Notes: a model not told the origin generated them from the sequence alone. Shown: positions 48,101-59,380, counted from the first letter of the stretch. The stretch: DNA of 64,000 nucleotides from Marthasterias glacialis (GCA_911728455.2 OU452231.1:14713838-14777837); one strand, 5' to 3'. Program-made: numbers and translations.

Positions 48101-49010
48101 TGAACTATCAGGCAATAATTGGGCTAGTAGCTTACAAACTCTGTACGTGGACTATCAGGCAATAATTGGGCTAGTAGCTTACAAACTCTGAATGTGGACT
48201 ATCAGGCAATAATTGGGCTAGTAGCTTACAAACTCTGAGCGTGGACTATCAGGCAATAATTGGGCTAGTAGCTTACAAACTCTGTACGTGGACTATCGGG
48301 CAATAATTGGGCTAGTAGCTTACAGACTCTGAACGTGGACAATCGGGCAATAATTGGGCTAGTAGCTTACAGACTCTGTACGTGAACTATCGGCAATAAT
48401 TGGGCTAGTAGCTTACAAACTCTGAACGTGGACTATCGGGCAATTATTGGGCTAGTAGCTTACAGACTCAGTACGTGAACTATCCGGCAATAATTGGGCT
48501 AGTAGCTTACAAACTCTGTACGTGAACTATCAGGCAATAATTGGGCTAGTAGCTTACAAACTCTGAACGTGGACTATCAGGCAATAATTGGGCTAGTAGC
48601 TTACAAACTCTGTACGTGGACTATCAGGCATTAATTGGGCTAGTAGCTTACAAACTCTGTACGTGGACTATCAGGCAATAATTGGGGTAGTAGCTTACAA
48701 ACTCTGTACGTGGACTATCAGGCAATAATTGGGGTAGTAGCTTACAAACTCTGTACGTGAACTATCGGCAATAATTGGGCTAGTAGCTTACAAACTCTGT
48801 ACGTGGACTATCAGGCATTAATTGGGCTAGTAGCTTACAAACTTTGTACGTAGACTATCGGGCAATAATTGGGGTAGTAGCTTACAAACTCTGTACGTAG
48901 ACTATCGGGCAATAATTGGGCTAGTAGCTTACAGTCTCTGTACGTGGACTATCGGGAGATAATTGGGGTAGTAGCTTACAGACTCTGTACGTGGACTATG
49001 GGGTGATAAT
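42165..49010 (+). repeat. 6.85 kb minisatellite, 46-47 bp unit, about 146 copies
   Basis: The unit is approximately AATAATTGGGCTAGTAGCTT followed by ACAAACTCTGTACGTGGACT and ATCAGGC, 47 bp; the ATCGGC variant is 46 bp. Units differ by a limited set of alternatives (AAACTC/AGACTC, TACGTGG/TACGTGA/AACGTGG/AATGTGG/GAGCGTGG, ATCAGGC/ATCGGGC/ATCGGC). The array is continuous, one orientation, with no interruption. A higher-order block of 2,055 bp (about 44 units) from about 43500 is repeated immediately from about 45555. The left edge is gradual at about 42165; the right edge ends in a diverged unit (TATGGGGTGATAATAC). No open frame persists. Confidence 0.97.
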
Positions 49011-49216
49011 ACATGTAGACCAATTGTGGGATCCACGTCTCTTGACCCCTTAAGGGTATAAAATGTAAACACACACGACGGCCTCCATAGGAAAGAGCGG
49101 TACGGTACACGATGATTCTTGCATTTAGTTTATTCGATCGAGGCTTTTCTTGCTTGAAATCTGTGACAAATATTCCAGAGTTTGTACCAGAGACCTTCGA
49201 GTGGCTGAATAAAGCC

Positions 49217-49415
49217 AGTAAGGACAGTCCAAGCAAGTCTTAAAAATTGTAGTACCGTATAAATGTGCACGATGTGTACTAGTGAACGACGGAACGTTTG
49301 GCCAGACGACCGCGATCACCACAAACTTTTCAGCACAAAAATTTCAAAGTTTTGAAGCTGAAATCATCCAAAGAAATTGCTTTCCAAAACGGTGTGATTC
49401 CTTTGCCTATTTTGA
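49217..49415. mobile_element. MITE family B, truncated copy 3
   Basis: About 200 bp match the first third of copy 2: GTCTTAAAAATTGTA, GTGTACTAGTGAACGA, GGCCAGACGACCGCGATCAC and TTTGAAGCTGAAATCATC. It stops at TTTGCCTATTTT. The terminal GACCGATTGCG is missing, as is the other end. Confidence 0.75.
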
Positions 49416-49420
49416 AAGAT

Positions 49421-49690
49421 TGATATGTAAGGATAAAACTCTCCAGTGTGTCACTGGTTCCAGTTGAATGAGCTAAGACAATGCAAACCTTGAACGGCCA
49501 TAACTCCTTATTGCAATGATGTACTGACTTGAAACTTGAATCAAATACTGCTACTGACATGAACATTGATATGTAAAACTCTTGAGTGTGTCACCGGTTC
49601 CAGTTGAATGAGCTAAAACAATGTAAACCTTGAACGGCCATAAATGCGATGACGATCTGACTTTAATCGTGAATTATTGCTACTGACATG
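49421..49690 (+). repeat. Two-unit direct repeat, about 140 bp period
   Basis: TTGATATGTAA..AAACTCT..GTGTGTCAC.GGTTCCAGTT through GAACGGCCATAA..., ending TGCTACTGACATG, occurs twice in a row with about 85% agreement by eye. Confidence 0.75.
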
Positions 49691-50024
49691 CAATCATGTT
49701 TGAGATTGATTGCCAATTTTGTTTTACAAATGTTTACTCACTTGTCTGGATACAAACCCATTGATTTTAATTATATACAGATCCTTAAATCTTGTTTCCC
49801 CTTCCTGATCCTACCACCAGTGAAAAAAAAACAACAATGTAAAAACACATGACCAGTTATCAGATGCATGTATTCATGTCCTTTTCCATTTCCAATGCTT
49901 TTTTTCTTCAGAATTATGTAAGCCTATTGTTTCACATATCTACATACATGTATGATACACACATGTTCCTACTTGCACCCATGTGTATTGAGTGGAAACA
50001 CTTAAGTCATTTCAGTTCATTGGT

Positions 50025-51080
50025 TCCGCTCAGAAACACTTGGGCTGTGTCTTTGATGAGGTACAGTGGGGGTATTATTGAGTGGACTAAAGAAGATCTA
50101 GATGTCACTGACAGAAGGACAAGAAAGGTGATGACCATGCATGGCTTGCTACATCCGCGGGCAAATGTCAGCAGACTCTATCTTCCGAGGTCAGAGGGTG
50201 GAAGAGGGTTACTGAGCGTGGCAGACAGCGTCAACATCGAGCGAAGGAGCCTGCATCGTCATGTCAGGAGCACTGAGGAGATCTTGCTGAAAATTGCACG
50301 AAAGTACACGAAGGCAGACGAAACTGGGCCGAAGGAGTACAAGAGGGAAAGGAAAGAGGAAAGACACCAAGATTAGAGGAACAAGCCACTCCATGGCCGG
50401 TTCCTGAGATGTACAGAAGAAGTGGCGAGTTGCAAATCCTGGAATTGGTTAAAGAGCGGAGAACTGAAGAAGGAAACCGAGGGCTTGATTACTGCCGCGC
50501 AAGACCAGTCTCTAAGGACAAATGTAATGAAGGTGAGGATAGAGAAAACAAATGTCTCTCCTATGTGTAGAATTTGCAACAAGGCAGAAGAGACTGTATT
50601 TCATATTGTCAGCGAATGTAGTAAGATGGCTCAGACGGAGTACAAAGGCAGACATGACAAGTTGGCTAAGGTGATTCACTGGGATCTGTGTAAGAAGTAT
50701 GGTGTCCACGTGCATGCCAAGTGGTACGACCATGTTCCAGAGAAAGTTGTAGAGACCGACGAGGTCAAGATCCTCTGGGACTTTAACATTCAGACTGATG
50801 ATGTTATAGAACATAGACGTCCGGATGTTGTAGTCTTAGATAAGACGAAGAAGATGTGTCATATCATCGACATAGCTGTGCCGGGTGATATAAGGGTGGC
50901 TTCTAAGGAGATAGAAAAGATCGAGAAGTACCAGGACTTGGCCAGGGAACTTCGTAAGATTTGGCAGGTGAAAGTGAAAGTAGTCCCTGTGGTGGTTGGA
51001 GCACTTGGCACTATTCCGAAGGCACTGGAGAAGCATCTGGATCAAACTGAACCTCTCAAGGCTTTAATCTTTGTTAAAAT
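50025..51080 (+). pseudogene. LINE C-terminal end with CCHC knuckle and restriction-like endonuclease
   Basis: A single frame of about 350 codons is broken by one TAG (50374-50376, where a TGG Trp codon would fit). Before it are NTWAVSLMRYSGGIIEWTKE, DRRTRKVMTMHGLLHPRANV and LYLPRSEGGRGLLSV. After it are RNKPLHGRFLRC, EVASCKSWNWL, ETEGLITAAQDQSLRTN, a CX2CX8HX4C zinc knuckle (CRIC...HIVSEC) and WDFNIQTDDVIEHRRPDVVV. Then come HIIDIAVPGD and KEIEKIEKYQDLARELRKIW, and finally VVPVVVGALGTIPKALEKHL. RRPD...IID...K fits the PD-(D/E)XK endonuclease of site-specific early-branching LINEs (R2/NeSL-type). The reverse transcriptase upstream is absent, so it is a 5'-truncated copy that decayed only recently. 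Confidence 0.85.
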
Positions 51081-51159
51081 TGTTATTTTTCAAGCAACAT
51101 TGATGTTTGGTTTTGGGGGTTTCTGTGGACTTCGTAGTTCTGGAAGGGTTTGGTAATGT

Positions 51160-52930
51160 GCTGCTTGTTGGACTCTACAGGCCGCCATTGCTAAAATACT
51201 ACCTTTGCGAGCGGTGCATTTAATATATTATTTAACCTTGAATCAGACGTCCTTACTTTTCCGTATCATCTGTAGAAGCTGTCATATTGTTTACACAATG
51301 TTGTAGGTTGTGCTCAGGTGCGGAATGTCTTCTCCAACAATGGGATTTAATATGGCGGAGAATTCCAGACCTTTTTTATATTAGAACTGTGTGGTAATTA
51401 TCATGCAACAGCACCAAGTCGCCCAATTTCCTACTCTGCCCGTCCACGGCCCCACCACCATTCTCAACACAGTGCGCTAGTATTATTTAGGCGCCACACA
51501 CATACGACCGCACGTGTGTAGCTAGCTTGTATAACGAGCAGAGGTTACCAGCCTTGCCAACTCATTACAAATGTACTTATTGCTGTTAGTGCGCGTGCGC
51601 TAATGGTTTATTCTCCCGTTGTTGAATTATGCATGTCCTATTATTAAGTAAGACCACGCCCACGTTCACTACAAGATTCCCAAGACGTTCCTGTGAGAGT
51701 GGTTTGTGAGAGATAGCGCCCTCTATTGGCGGCAATTTATGATGGGTTGGATCGTGGACTTTTATGGGTGGTGGACTACAGAACAGGAATGTCTTGCACC
51801 AAGACTAGGTTTAGACTAGCAAGGTACATGTAGCAAGATTAATTCAGATCACCAACCTGTACAAATATTGCATACATAGTATGTGGACATCAAACATAAC
51901 AAATGATGCAAAGATTGAAATTATGAAAAATGTACAAGTATGAGTATGTGTGAGTATCTCCCAATTTAAAAAAAGAAAACACCTTGAAACATAAATAAGG
52001 AACTGATAACTGAAAAAAAAAAGATGCAAATTTGAGTCCTAGACTTGAGTCCTTCAACCAGTTACCTCTGGGATTCTCTCCCCCCCCCCCCCACGGGATT
52101 CTTTTGGGGGAATTGCCTGCGGGATTCTCTTTCCGTTGAGGGTATGGCTGGCACAAAGAAACCCTGACTTGACAATGCCCAGAGAATGGATTGTCCGCTT
52201 TGTTTCGTGACCTAGAAAATGTCAAATTTACTCACCCTGAATTGCGAAACAGCGACTGTTACCGACTGCATACGAGTGGTACTAAACACGGGACCATGAC
52301 TCGATTGTCAGCTCACTCTGACTTCCCTCCATTTAGCCGAAGTACAATGAACAAACAATGGTGGAAGCCTGTCTATGCCTCATAATCCTCTTCTTGGAAC
52401 AAAAGGTCTATAATTTGGGATTACACACAAACCACCTCTCAATGACCAGGAAACACCAATATATTCAAAACATTTTTTGACCATTTGTTAGACAGCGTGT
52501 GTGTGGTCTGTGCACGCACCGCAGTGGAATGACCAGGTGATCTTTGCTTAGGTGGTTCAAAATTTACGAAATGGCGTCTTTACACGGCTTCTGTTTCCGG
52601 GCAGGGGAAACATTTGCATGTAAACAGGTCATCCGGCGCCAACTGGCCAACACTGAAAGTTATGCAGTTGTTGCCATTTTGCTTGTTCATTAATTTAGGC
52701 CATGTGTGTGGTGCAATCACATCCTGGTTCGCAGATCTTTGTACATTAAAATTTGTATTTTACCACCTTAATGTAAACATCTCTAAAATCAAGGAAAAAC
52801 ACAGATAGCAAACACAGGTTGTGTTGGTGTAGAACACCTTTCCTTGTTTCCACTTTCATCAGATGTTCTAATATTATGCTGTACTACTGTATATAGGCCT
52901 AATGCATAGATTGACAAACTTATTTATCTT
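51160..52930. other. Region upstream of the KCTD9-like exon
   Basis: No mobile element ends are recognised. GGATTTAATATGGCGGAGAA (51343) and AAAATTTACGAAATGGCGTC (52558) contain ATGs in moderate context but lead to short frames. A CpG-containing stretch around 51480-51740 could be near a promoter for the gene starting at 52978; that is speculation. A C-run lies at 52079-52092. Confidence 0.3.
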
Positions 52931-52977
52931 CAGGAACCAAGGCAATGCTGCATAACACATGAATTGTTTAAAAGGAC

Positions 52978-53026
52978 AATGAAGAGAGTTACTGTTTTCC
53001 GAAATGGAACTAAAGAAAATGGCAAG
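52978..53026 (+). CDS. Probable KCTD9-like first coding exon (partial gene)
   Basis: ATG at 52978 opens MKRVTVFRNGTKENGK and ends exactly at a strong donor, AAG|GTAAGT (53027). The frame is open upstream to a TAG at 52907, and TTTATCTTCAG|GAACC at 52933 is a plausible acceptor, so the exon may be 52934-53026 with a 5' leader. The 16 residues closely resemble the N-terminal end of vertebrate KCTD9 (M-R-R-V-T-L-F-L-N-G...N-G-K), start of its KHA/DUF3354 ubiquitin-like domain. KCTD9 is a BTB plus pentapeptide-repeat adaptor proposed to work with CUL3. Downstream exons are not seen; the next 11 kb is repeat DNA. Doublecortin domains also start with RV.V.RNG, an alternative reading. Confidence 0.5.
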
Positions 53027-53223
53027 GTAAGTAACTCTTTTACTTGTAATGAATATTACCACTTACACGTGTGTTACGGACCATTATATCCAAAGGAACC
53101 AGTGTGACAGACAACCGAAGTGGACAATTATGTCTGACCCATTGAGTTTGACAAACTGTAAGTTCTACATACATGTACTATACATGTCTTGTGTCTGACA
53201 AAACATTATATCAGATCCCAATA

Positions 53224-53700
53224 GACCGATCCATTAAGCCCTGCCTACCTTAGCAACTGCCTAGCAACAGCACATGGTGTGACATTCTGTGGCCACGATT
53301 GCAGTAGTGGTTCGGTTGCAGCCACACACTCGTATTGGATACACACACACACACACACACAAGTGCGTATTTACCTCCAATCGGGGACCTCCTATTGTTC
53401 CTCTTTTGTTTGTACTTTAACTTTTTAGCAACAGCTCCCATTGGTTTTGAACACGATTTCCAACTGGGGACCTTTTCCAACCGGGGACTTTATTGTCCTC
53501 TTTTGTTATAAGTCCCCGGTTTGAATGCCTAAACAAACTCACCCACACACCCACACATGGTTTTCTTGAATGGTATGGATCTAGTTTCATGGCCTTTTGA
53601 GTCCACAGAACAATGCAGACAGGAACACTGTTCAACCACTTTTATACGACTGTACAGGGACCACTGCTGTGGGATTTGCACCACCAGAAATGCAAAAAAA
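53224..53700. mobile_element. MITE family A, copy 2 (right end lost)
   Basis: Starts TA|GACCGATCCATTAAGCCC and continues as the reverse complement of 10924-11399 (TTAGCAACTGCCTAGCAAC, GGTTCGGTTGC, CACTTTTATACGACTGTACA). The far terminal repeat is missing, and it abuts the next element. A (CA)n expansion lies inside. Confidence 0.8.
53341..53360 (+). repeat. (CA)n microsatellite
   Basis: Ten CA repeats within MITE A copy 2, where copy 1 has only a short GTGTGTGT tract. Confidence 0.9.
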
Positions 53701-53710
53701 ATGATTAAGA

Positions 53711-54242
53711 TGATTGGTAAATGATGGCGCTGTCCAATTCAGTGACACTCCAAAACTGTTGACTTGAGAATCATAAAACCGCCAAAGTGTTTTCACATGT
53801 TTTATGGGTGAGGTCCATGTCCGGGTATTATATTCATAGTTTTTTTATCGTATTTACGAGGGTTATTTTTGTATGAATACAGAGTGACCAGAACAACTAA
53901 CATGACAAATTGAGTCAATGATTTCAACTGGGGATAGTGAGACTGAGGATATTTTTACAGATCTTTGAGTAGCAATAACATGTTTTCATGAGTACGGGCA
54001 CTCATCAGTTGCAATTGGTTGATTCTAAAAGAATCCTTATGTCTCAAGTCTGGATTTTAGATGATAGGGTTGAGTTAGATGGCGACGGTTCGAAGTAAAT
54101 GTTGATAGTCCGTTAGTTGACGGTTATTTTGAGTGAGATCCTTGTTTGTTTGTGACTTGTTCTTCCAGTAAGGATTTCGAGTGCTTCACCTTCAACAGTT
54201 TTGGAGTGTCACTGAATTGGACAGGGCCATCATTTATCAATC
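53711..54242. mobile_element. MITE with about 50 bp terminal inverted repeats
   Basis: TGATTGGTAAATGATGGCGC through CACTCCAAAACTGTTGA (53711-53763) is the inverse of 54192-54242 (TCAACAGTTTTGGAGTGTC through GCCATCATTTATCAATC) with very few mismatches. 532 bp, non-coding. Confidence 0.88.
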
Positions 54243-54254
54243 GTTATTGTTCTG

Positions 54255-54830
54255 GTTATTTTTTTAGGTGTTAGGCAACTGACACCTCTTTTTATTGCTC
54301 AGTGTTTTGTTTTGTTTTGGGGGGTTTCAGCCACCCGCCGAAACCACCCTTTGTTTTCATCGAGATTTTGATTATTTTTATTAGGTGTTCGAGCAATTGC
54401 CCAAATAATTATTGTTATTGGTAGTTTTTTTAGGTGTTCGGGCATTCATCCCGCAACACCTCTTGATTTTGTTTGTTGTTTTTTTTATTTAGGTGTTCGG
54501 ACTCAGGTCTGAAGACCTCTTGTTTTTGTTCCTTTTTTAGGTGTTCGGACTAGGGTCCGAAGACCTCCTGATTTTGTTCGTTTTTTTTAGGTGTTCGGAC
54601 TCTGGTCCGAAGACCTCTTGTTAGGTGTTCGGACTCTGGTCCGAAGACCTCTTGTTTTTGTTCGGTTTTTTTTTTGGGTGTTCGGACACAAGTCCGAAGA
54701 CCCTCTGTTTTTGTTTGTTTTTGTTTTTTTTGGTGTTCGGACACAAGTCCGAAGACCCTCTGTTTTTGTTCGGTTTTTTTTTTTAGGTGTTCGGGCACTA
54801 GCCCGGAACACCTCTTGATTTTGTTCGGTT
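54255..54830 (+). repeat. Array of about ten short hairpin units
   Basis: Units of about 45-55 bp, each an inverted repeat (for example GGTGTTCGGAC-TCTG-GTCCGAAGACC) followed by TCTTGTTTTTGTTCG and a T-run. Stems vary in step: GGAC/GTCC in most, GGGC/GCCC in the last unit. The array runs directly into the CTT-rich start of the first Helitron-like copy. The inverse of GGTGTTCGG (CCGAACACC) lies just upstream of those elements' 3' hairpins, so these may be duplicated 5' end sequences of the same family. Confidence 0.8.
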
Positions 54831-57106
54831 TTTTTTTTTTGGTACTTCTTCTATTTCTTCTTCTTCTGCCTGTCGATTGTCCGCTAACAAATGCACCCTT
54901 CCCAAGCTCATATAAACTTCAAACTTCACACATAGTTAGAACTTGACTAGGACATGACAGGGCTTGAGTGACGTCATGATGACGTCATCAGGTGTCGAAT
55001 TACATTAAATCAAAGTTTATTATTTCAAAAAATCATAACTCCTAAAGTACACAATGGATTTTTACAATCTATACATCATCGGAAAGGTCATCCCAATTTG
55101 CGTAAACGCCTCACAGACATGACCCCAATTTGACCTTGTCTTCCGGTTCAAACCGGAAGTTGAAGCAAAAAATGCTTAAAAAGTCACAATTTAAGATGTG
55201 GAGTCAATATGAAACAGAATTAGGACATAGTTTCAGTGTACGAAATAACATGTAGTTTATGACCTTTGAAAATATTACATTGATGACGTCATCAAATGTT
55301 ACAGTTTGTTACGACGACGAGTTTAAAAATAAGAATTTTCTTTATTTCAATTTTTTTTGGAGCAAACTACATGTTGAATTTTTTAGTAATAGATAACGAC
55401 TATAAAAGCCTAATTGTGAAATTTAAACAAAATTGGCCGTTGTATAACGAAGTTATATTAAGGTGAAAAGTGCCGATTTTAGCGCGACCGCCGATAGAGT
55501 CTGTACAGTTACCTTACTGTATTGCACCCGGTGCCTGTGCACTCTTACTGCATGCTGTGTACATGTATATACATAACACGCAACAAGTCAGGTCTTGTCA
55601 CAGTTCATCGAACTTTGCGGTGTGTTGTTAAGTTATGTGTGTGTGTAATAATGGCGACGCAAAGAAAAACTGTTAAGTCATGCCAAGTTCAGTGTGGAAA
55701 TGTTTCCCTTTATGTCATTCTGGTGGCTTAATTGTGACAGGGAGAGGAAGAGGAGACTTTACTGAGACGATCACATGCTCACGTGAGTTGTTTGATGTAT
55801 AATGGTGGAGAAAATGCAATTGACAAAATGATCGTCTTTCGTTCTGTATTATACTGATCACGTACGTGCTTACGTACGAGAGTCACAAGTGTGCAACAGC
55901 GGGGCCAGAGGCTCTTTACCCCCGCGAGAGTTGTTGTCGGGATACGCTGAGTAAAACTGTTCAAAAATGAAAATTAAAAAGTAAAGTCATCGCTTTTCAA
56001 AATGTCCGTGTATTTCTTTAGCCGTGCACACTTGTGTTTGTGATGTTTATCAAAGTGGGGTAGTTTTTATAAAACTTTGGAACTTTTTAATACAGATAAT
56101 GAGCTCGGAATTTGAATCTGTCAAATGTCAGATTGACTGTACAGAATGAGACCGTTAATTTGATGTAGCGCCATCAACGTTTACTAGCAATACACACTTT
56201 TTTTATTGACACCGCATAGATGCCGAACAAAACAGAGGGCAGCAAGGGTTAATGTTTTGATAAAAGACAATATGAATAGTATTTTGAACAGACAACCTGG
56301 CGGGAGCCAATTGCACTGCGTGGAAAAGGAACACTTTGGAAAGCACGAAAACATTGTTTTTCCTGGCAGTTAATATCAAAAAGGTAACTTGTTTTTCCTC
56401 CAGGAGTCGAGTTACAATAAATGTATGCGGTTCTTTATAATTCTTAGTGACCTGAGTTGACCTCGCTTCCGACCCAAACCGGAAGTCCCCATGAAATACA
56501 TATGATAAAACTCTTTTTAATTATTTTCATATTCATATTTAAAGGTTTTATTTGATTTCACTTTCAATATATCAAACAAAATCAAAACCATGTGTTATAC
56601 GGTGTCTCATAGAGACCATTATGTTTCTTTAAATGTTAATTCCTCCTAAATGTTCTTCAAATAAATAACTCAAAATTAAAATTAAACTGAACCTTGAAAC
56701 TGTGCATATACTTGAACCTCAATATGAAGACGCGAAATAAAACGATGACGTCATCATGACGTCATCAGATGTTGAGTTACAATAAACCAAAGTTTATTAA
56801 TTAAATCAGAACTACTTAAGTGCACAATGGATTTTTACAATCTACAAATCATCGCAAAGGTCTTTTAGAAACAATTTAAATGTCTCAAAGAAATGACCCC
56901 AATTTGACCTTGTATTGCTGTTCAAACCGGAAGTTGAAGGAAACAATTGTTATAAAGCTATTATTTTTAAGTTCTTTGGTCAGTATAAAACGAGCTTTGT
57001 TAGTCTTTAATGCAGGGCTTATTTAAAACTTTAAAAATTAACAAAAAATCAACCGTTTGAGAGATGAACTTTATTTTTTTGACAAATGTCAAAGTAAGGG
57101 AGGGTC

Positions 57107-57690
57107 TTTCTTTATGACACAATAAGTGACCTCTGTGACATCTACTTCTGGTCAAACCGGAAGTAGCTCTTTATTTAAAATTGCTAAGAACTAGGAACAT
57201 GATTCCTTCACCAAATAGCAAGGTTAGGAAAGGTCATTCTCTGTTGCAAATCGTGTGACCTCTATGACCTCTACTTCCGGTCAAACCGGAAGTAGCTCTT
57301 CATGTAAAAGTGGTTAGAGTTAGGAACATGATTGTTTCGAGAAATATCAAGGTTAGGGAAAGACTTCATTTGTGAAACATTAATTGACCTTTGTGACATC
57401 TACTTCCGGTCAAACCGGAAGTAGCTCTTTATTTAAAAATGGTGAGAGCTAGGAACATGATTCTTTCACCACATACCAAGGTTAGGGAGGGTCCTTCTCT
57501 GTTGAACATTGGGTGACCTCTGTGACCTCTACTTAAAATCAAACCGGAAGTAGCTCCTCATTAATACATGGTAAGAGCTAGGAACATGATTCTTTCACCA
57601 AATACCAAAGTTAGGGAAGGTCCTTCTTTGTTACACAATGCGTGACCTCTCTGAACTCTACTTCCGGTCAAACTGGAAGTACCTCCTCAT
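57107..57690 (+). repeat. 129 bp tandem repeat inside H1, five units
   Basis: Each unit carries TGACCTCTACTTCCGGTCAA or a close variant, ACCGGAAGTAGCTC, AGGAACATGATT and AAGGTTAGGGA. The TCAAACCGG motif recurs at 57152, 57281, 57410, 57540 and 57668, a period of 128-130 bp. The same unit type reappears in H2 at about 58690-59220. Confidence 0.9.
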
Positions 57691-57870
57691 TTAAAAGTGA
57701 TTAGAAATTCCTGTCCAAACCGGATGTTCAAATTAAATTTTGTATTATAAAGCTCAATTTAACGTATGTTTTTCTTCATATTTTCTTATATATCAGTTGG
57801 ATTAACTTTTAATTCATTTAACTTTTAACACATAAAATCATTTTTAACACATCACACTCCGAACACCTAG

Positions 57871-57894
57871 TTTTTGTGATGCCACAAAAACTCA
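57871..57894 (+). other. 3'-terminal hairpin of H1
   Basis: AGTTTTTGTG-ATGC-CACAAAAACT: perfect 10 bp stem, followed after CATTT by CTAG. Confidence 0.85.
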
Positions 57895-58689
57895 TTTCTA
57901 GTTTTTACTTCTCCTTCTTCTTCTTCTTCTTCTTCTTATGCCTGAAGATTGTCCGCTAACAGAAGCACACTTCCTAAGCTTGTATGAACTTGAAACTTCA
58001 CACATAGTTAGATACTCATTAGGACACGAAACCGTTTGAGTGATGTCATGATGACGTCATCCGGTGTCGAATTACATTAAATCAAAGTTTATTATTTCAA
58101 AAAATCATAACTCTTAAAGTACACAATGGATTTTTACGATCTATACATCATCGGAAAGGTCATCCAAAACTACGTAATCACTCCACAGACATGACCCCAA
58201 TTTGACCTTGTCTTCCGGGTCAAACCGGAAGTTGAAAACTTCAAAAATTCGTATTTTTTGAAGTATATATCACATGATCACAAATCTTACATCAGATTGT
58301 AGAGAATTTAGTCCTCTCCAACTTTTGCATTGAGGTCACACCATTTTGACCTATACTTGCGGTTCAAAACGGACATTTAACGCATTCTTTTGTGCATGTG
58401 CATTCAAGCGTGATCGGCAATGCTATACAACAATCCAATGCCATTATACATGTACACGTCTGGGTAGGTGTGTGCGTGTGTGGCTAAGTTACGTTGAAAC
58501 TGTACATGTACATGTACATGTGCTACTGTATGATACAATAAACGGCACGTTGTTCATAGTCTCTTCTCAAGGCACGCACTCCACGCTTTGTTAGTCTTTT
58601 ACACATAGCTTATTTAAACCTTTAAAAATCAACAAAAAATCAACCGTTTGAGATATGAACTTAATTCTTCGACAAATGTAAAGGTTAGG

Positions 58690-59220
58690 GAGGGTCTTTC
58701 TTTGTGACCCATTGAGTGACCTCTGTGTCATCTACTTCCGGTCAAACCGGAAATATCTCTTTATTAGAATAATGCTAAGTGCTTGGAACATGATTTTTCA
58801 CCATTACCAAGGATATGGAAGACATATTCCCTTGCACATTGTTTGACCCCTTTGACCTCTACTTCCGGTCCAACCGGAAGTAGCCCCTCATTTAAAAGTA
58901 AATAGAAGTAGGAACATGATTGTTCCTAGAAATATCAAACTAAGGGAAGGTCTTTCTTTGTGAAACATTAAATGACCTTTGTGACCTGTATTCCGGTCAA
59001 ACCGGAAGTAGTTCTTCATTTAAAAAAGCTAAGAGCTAGGAACATGATTCTTTCACCAATTACCAAGGTTAAGGAAGGCCCTTCTCTGTTGTACATTGCT
59101 TGACCTCTTTGACCTCTAATTCCGGTCAAACCGGAAGTAGCTCCTCAGTTAAAAATGGTTAGATGTAGGAACAAGATTCTCTCACCCAAAACTAACGTTA
59201 GGGGAGGTCCTTCATTGTTC
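58690..59220 (+). repeat. 129 bp-type tandem repeat inside H2
   Basis: Four to five degenerate units with TCTACTTCCGGTCAAACCGG or close variants at about 58732, 58859, 58987 and 59117, each followed by AAGTAGCTC-like and AGGAACATGATT-like sequence. Confidence 0.82.
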
Positions 59221-59380
59221 TCCTCATTTAAAGGTAAATAAATGTAGGAACATGACTGATGTTCTTGAAGTCCTAATCAGATATTATTTTATAAAGCAAT
59301 ATTTCATGTTTCTATTTTCAAATTATTTTAGTTGTGTTAACTTTATTTACATCAAATAACAACTCTATCCGAACACCCGG

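Larger units (their letters stand above)
54840..57903 (+). mobile_element. Helitron-like element, tandem copy H1
   Basis: Starts in CTTCTTCTATTTCTTCTTCT then GATTGTCCGCTAACA. Next come a TGACGTCATGATGACGTCAT pair (54970), CTTCCGGTTCAAACCGGAAG (55140), and a GTGTGTAATAATGGCGACGC segment (55641). A 129 bp tandem repeat follows (57.1-57.7 kb), then CCGAACACCT, a hairpin (57871-57894) and CTAG at 57900-57903. Ending in hairpin plus CTAG followed by T matches the 3' terminus of Helitrons. No Rep/helicase is present, so it is non-autonomous. Confidence 0.7.

Noticed and set aside
42165-49010. CRISPR-like array
   Set aside because: The units are contiguous variants of one sequence with no unique spacers, in an animal genome: a minisatellite.
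54550-54811. Minus-strand repetitive peptides (KKKTEQKQ, SEHQKKQ)
   Set aside because: By-product of the roughly 50 bp hairpin repeat units with T-runs.
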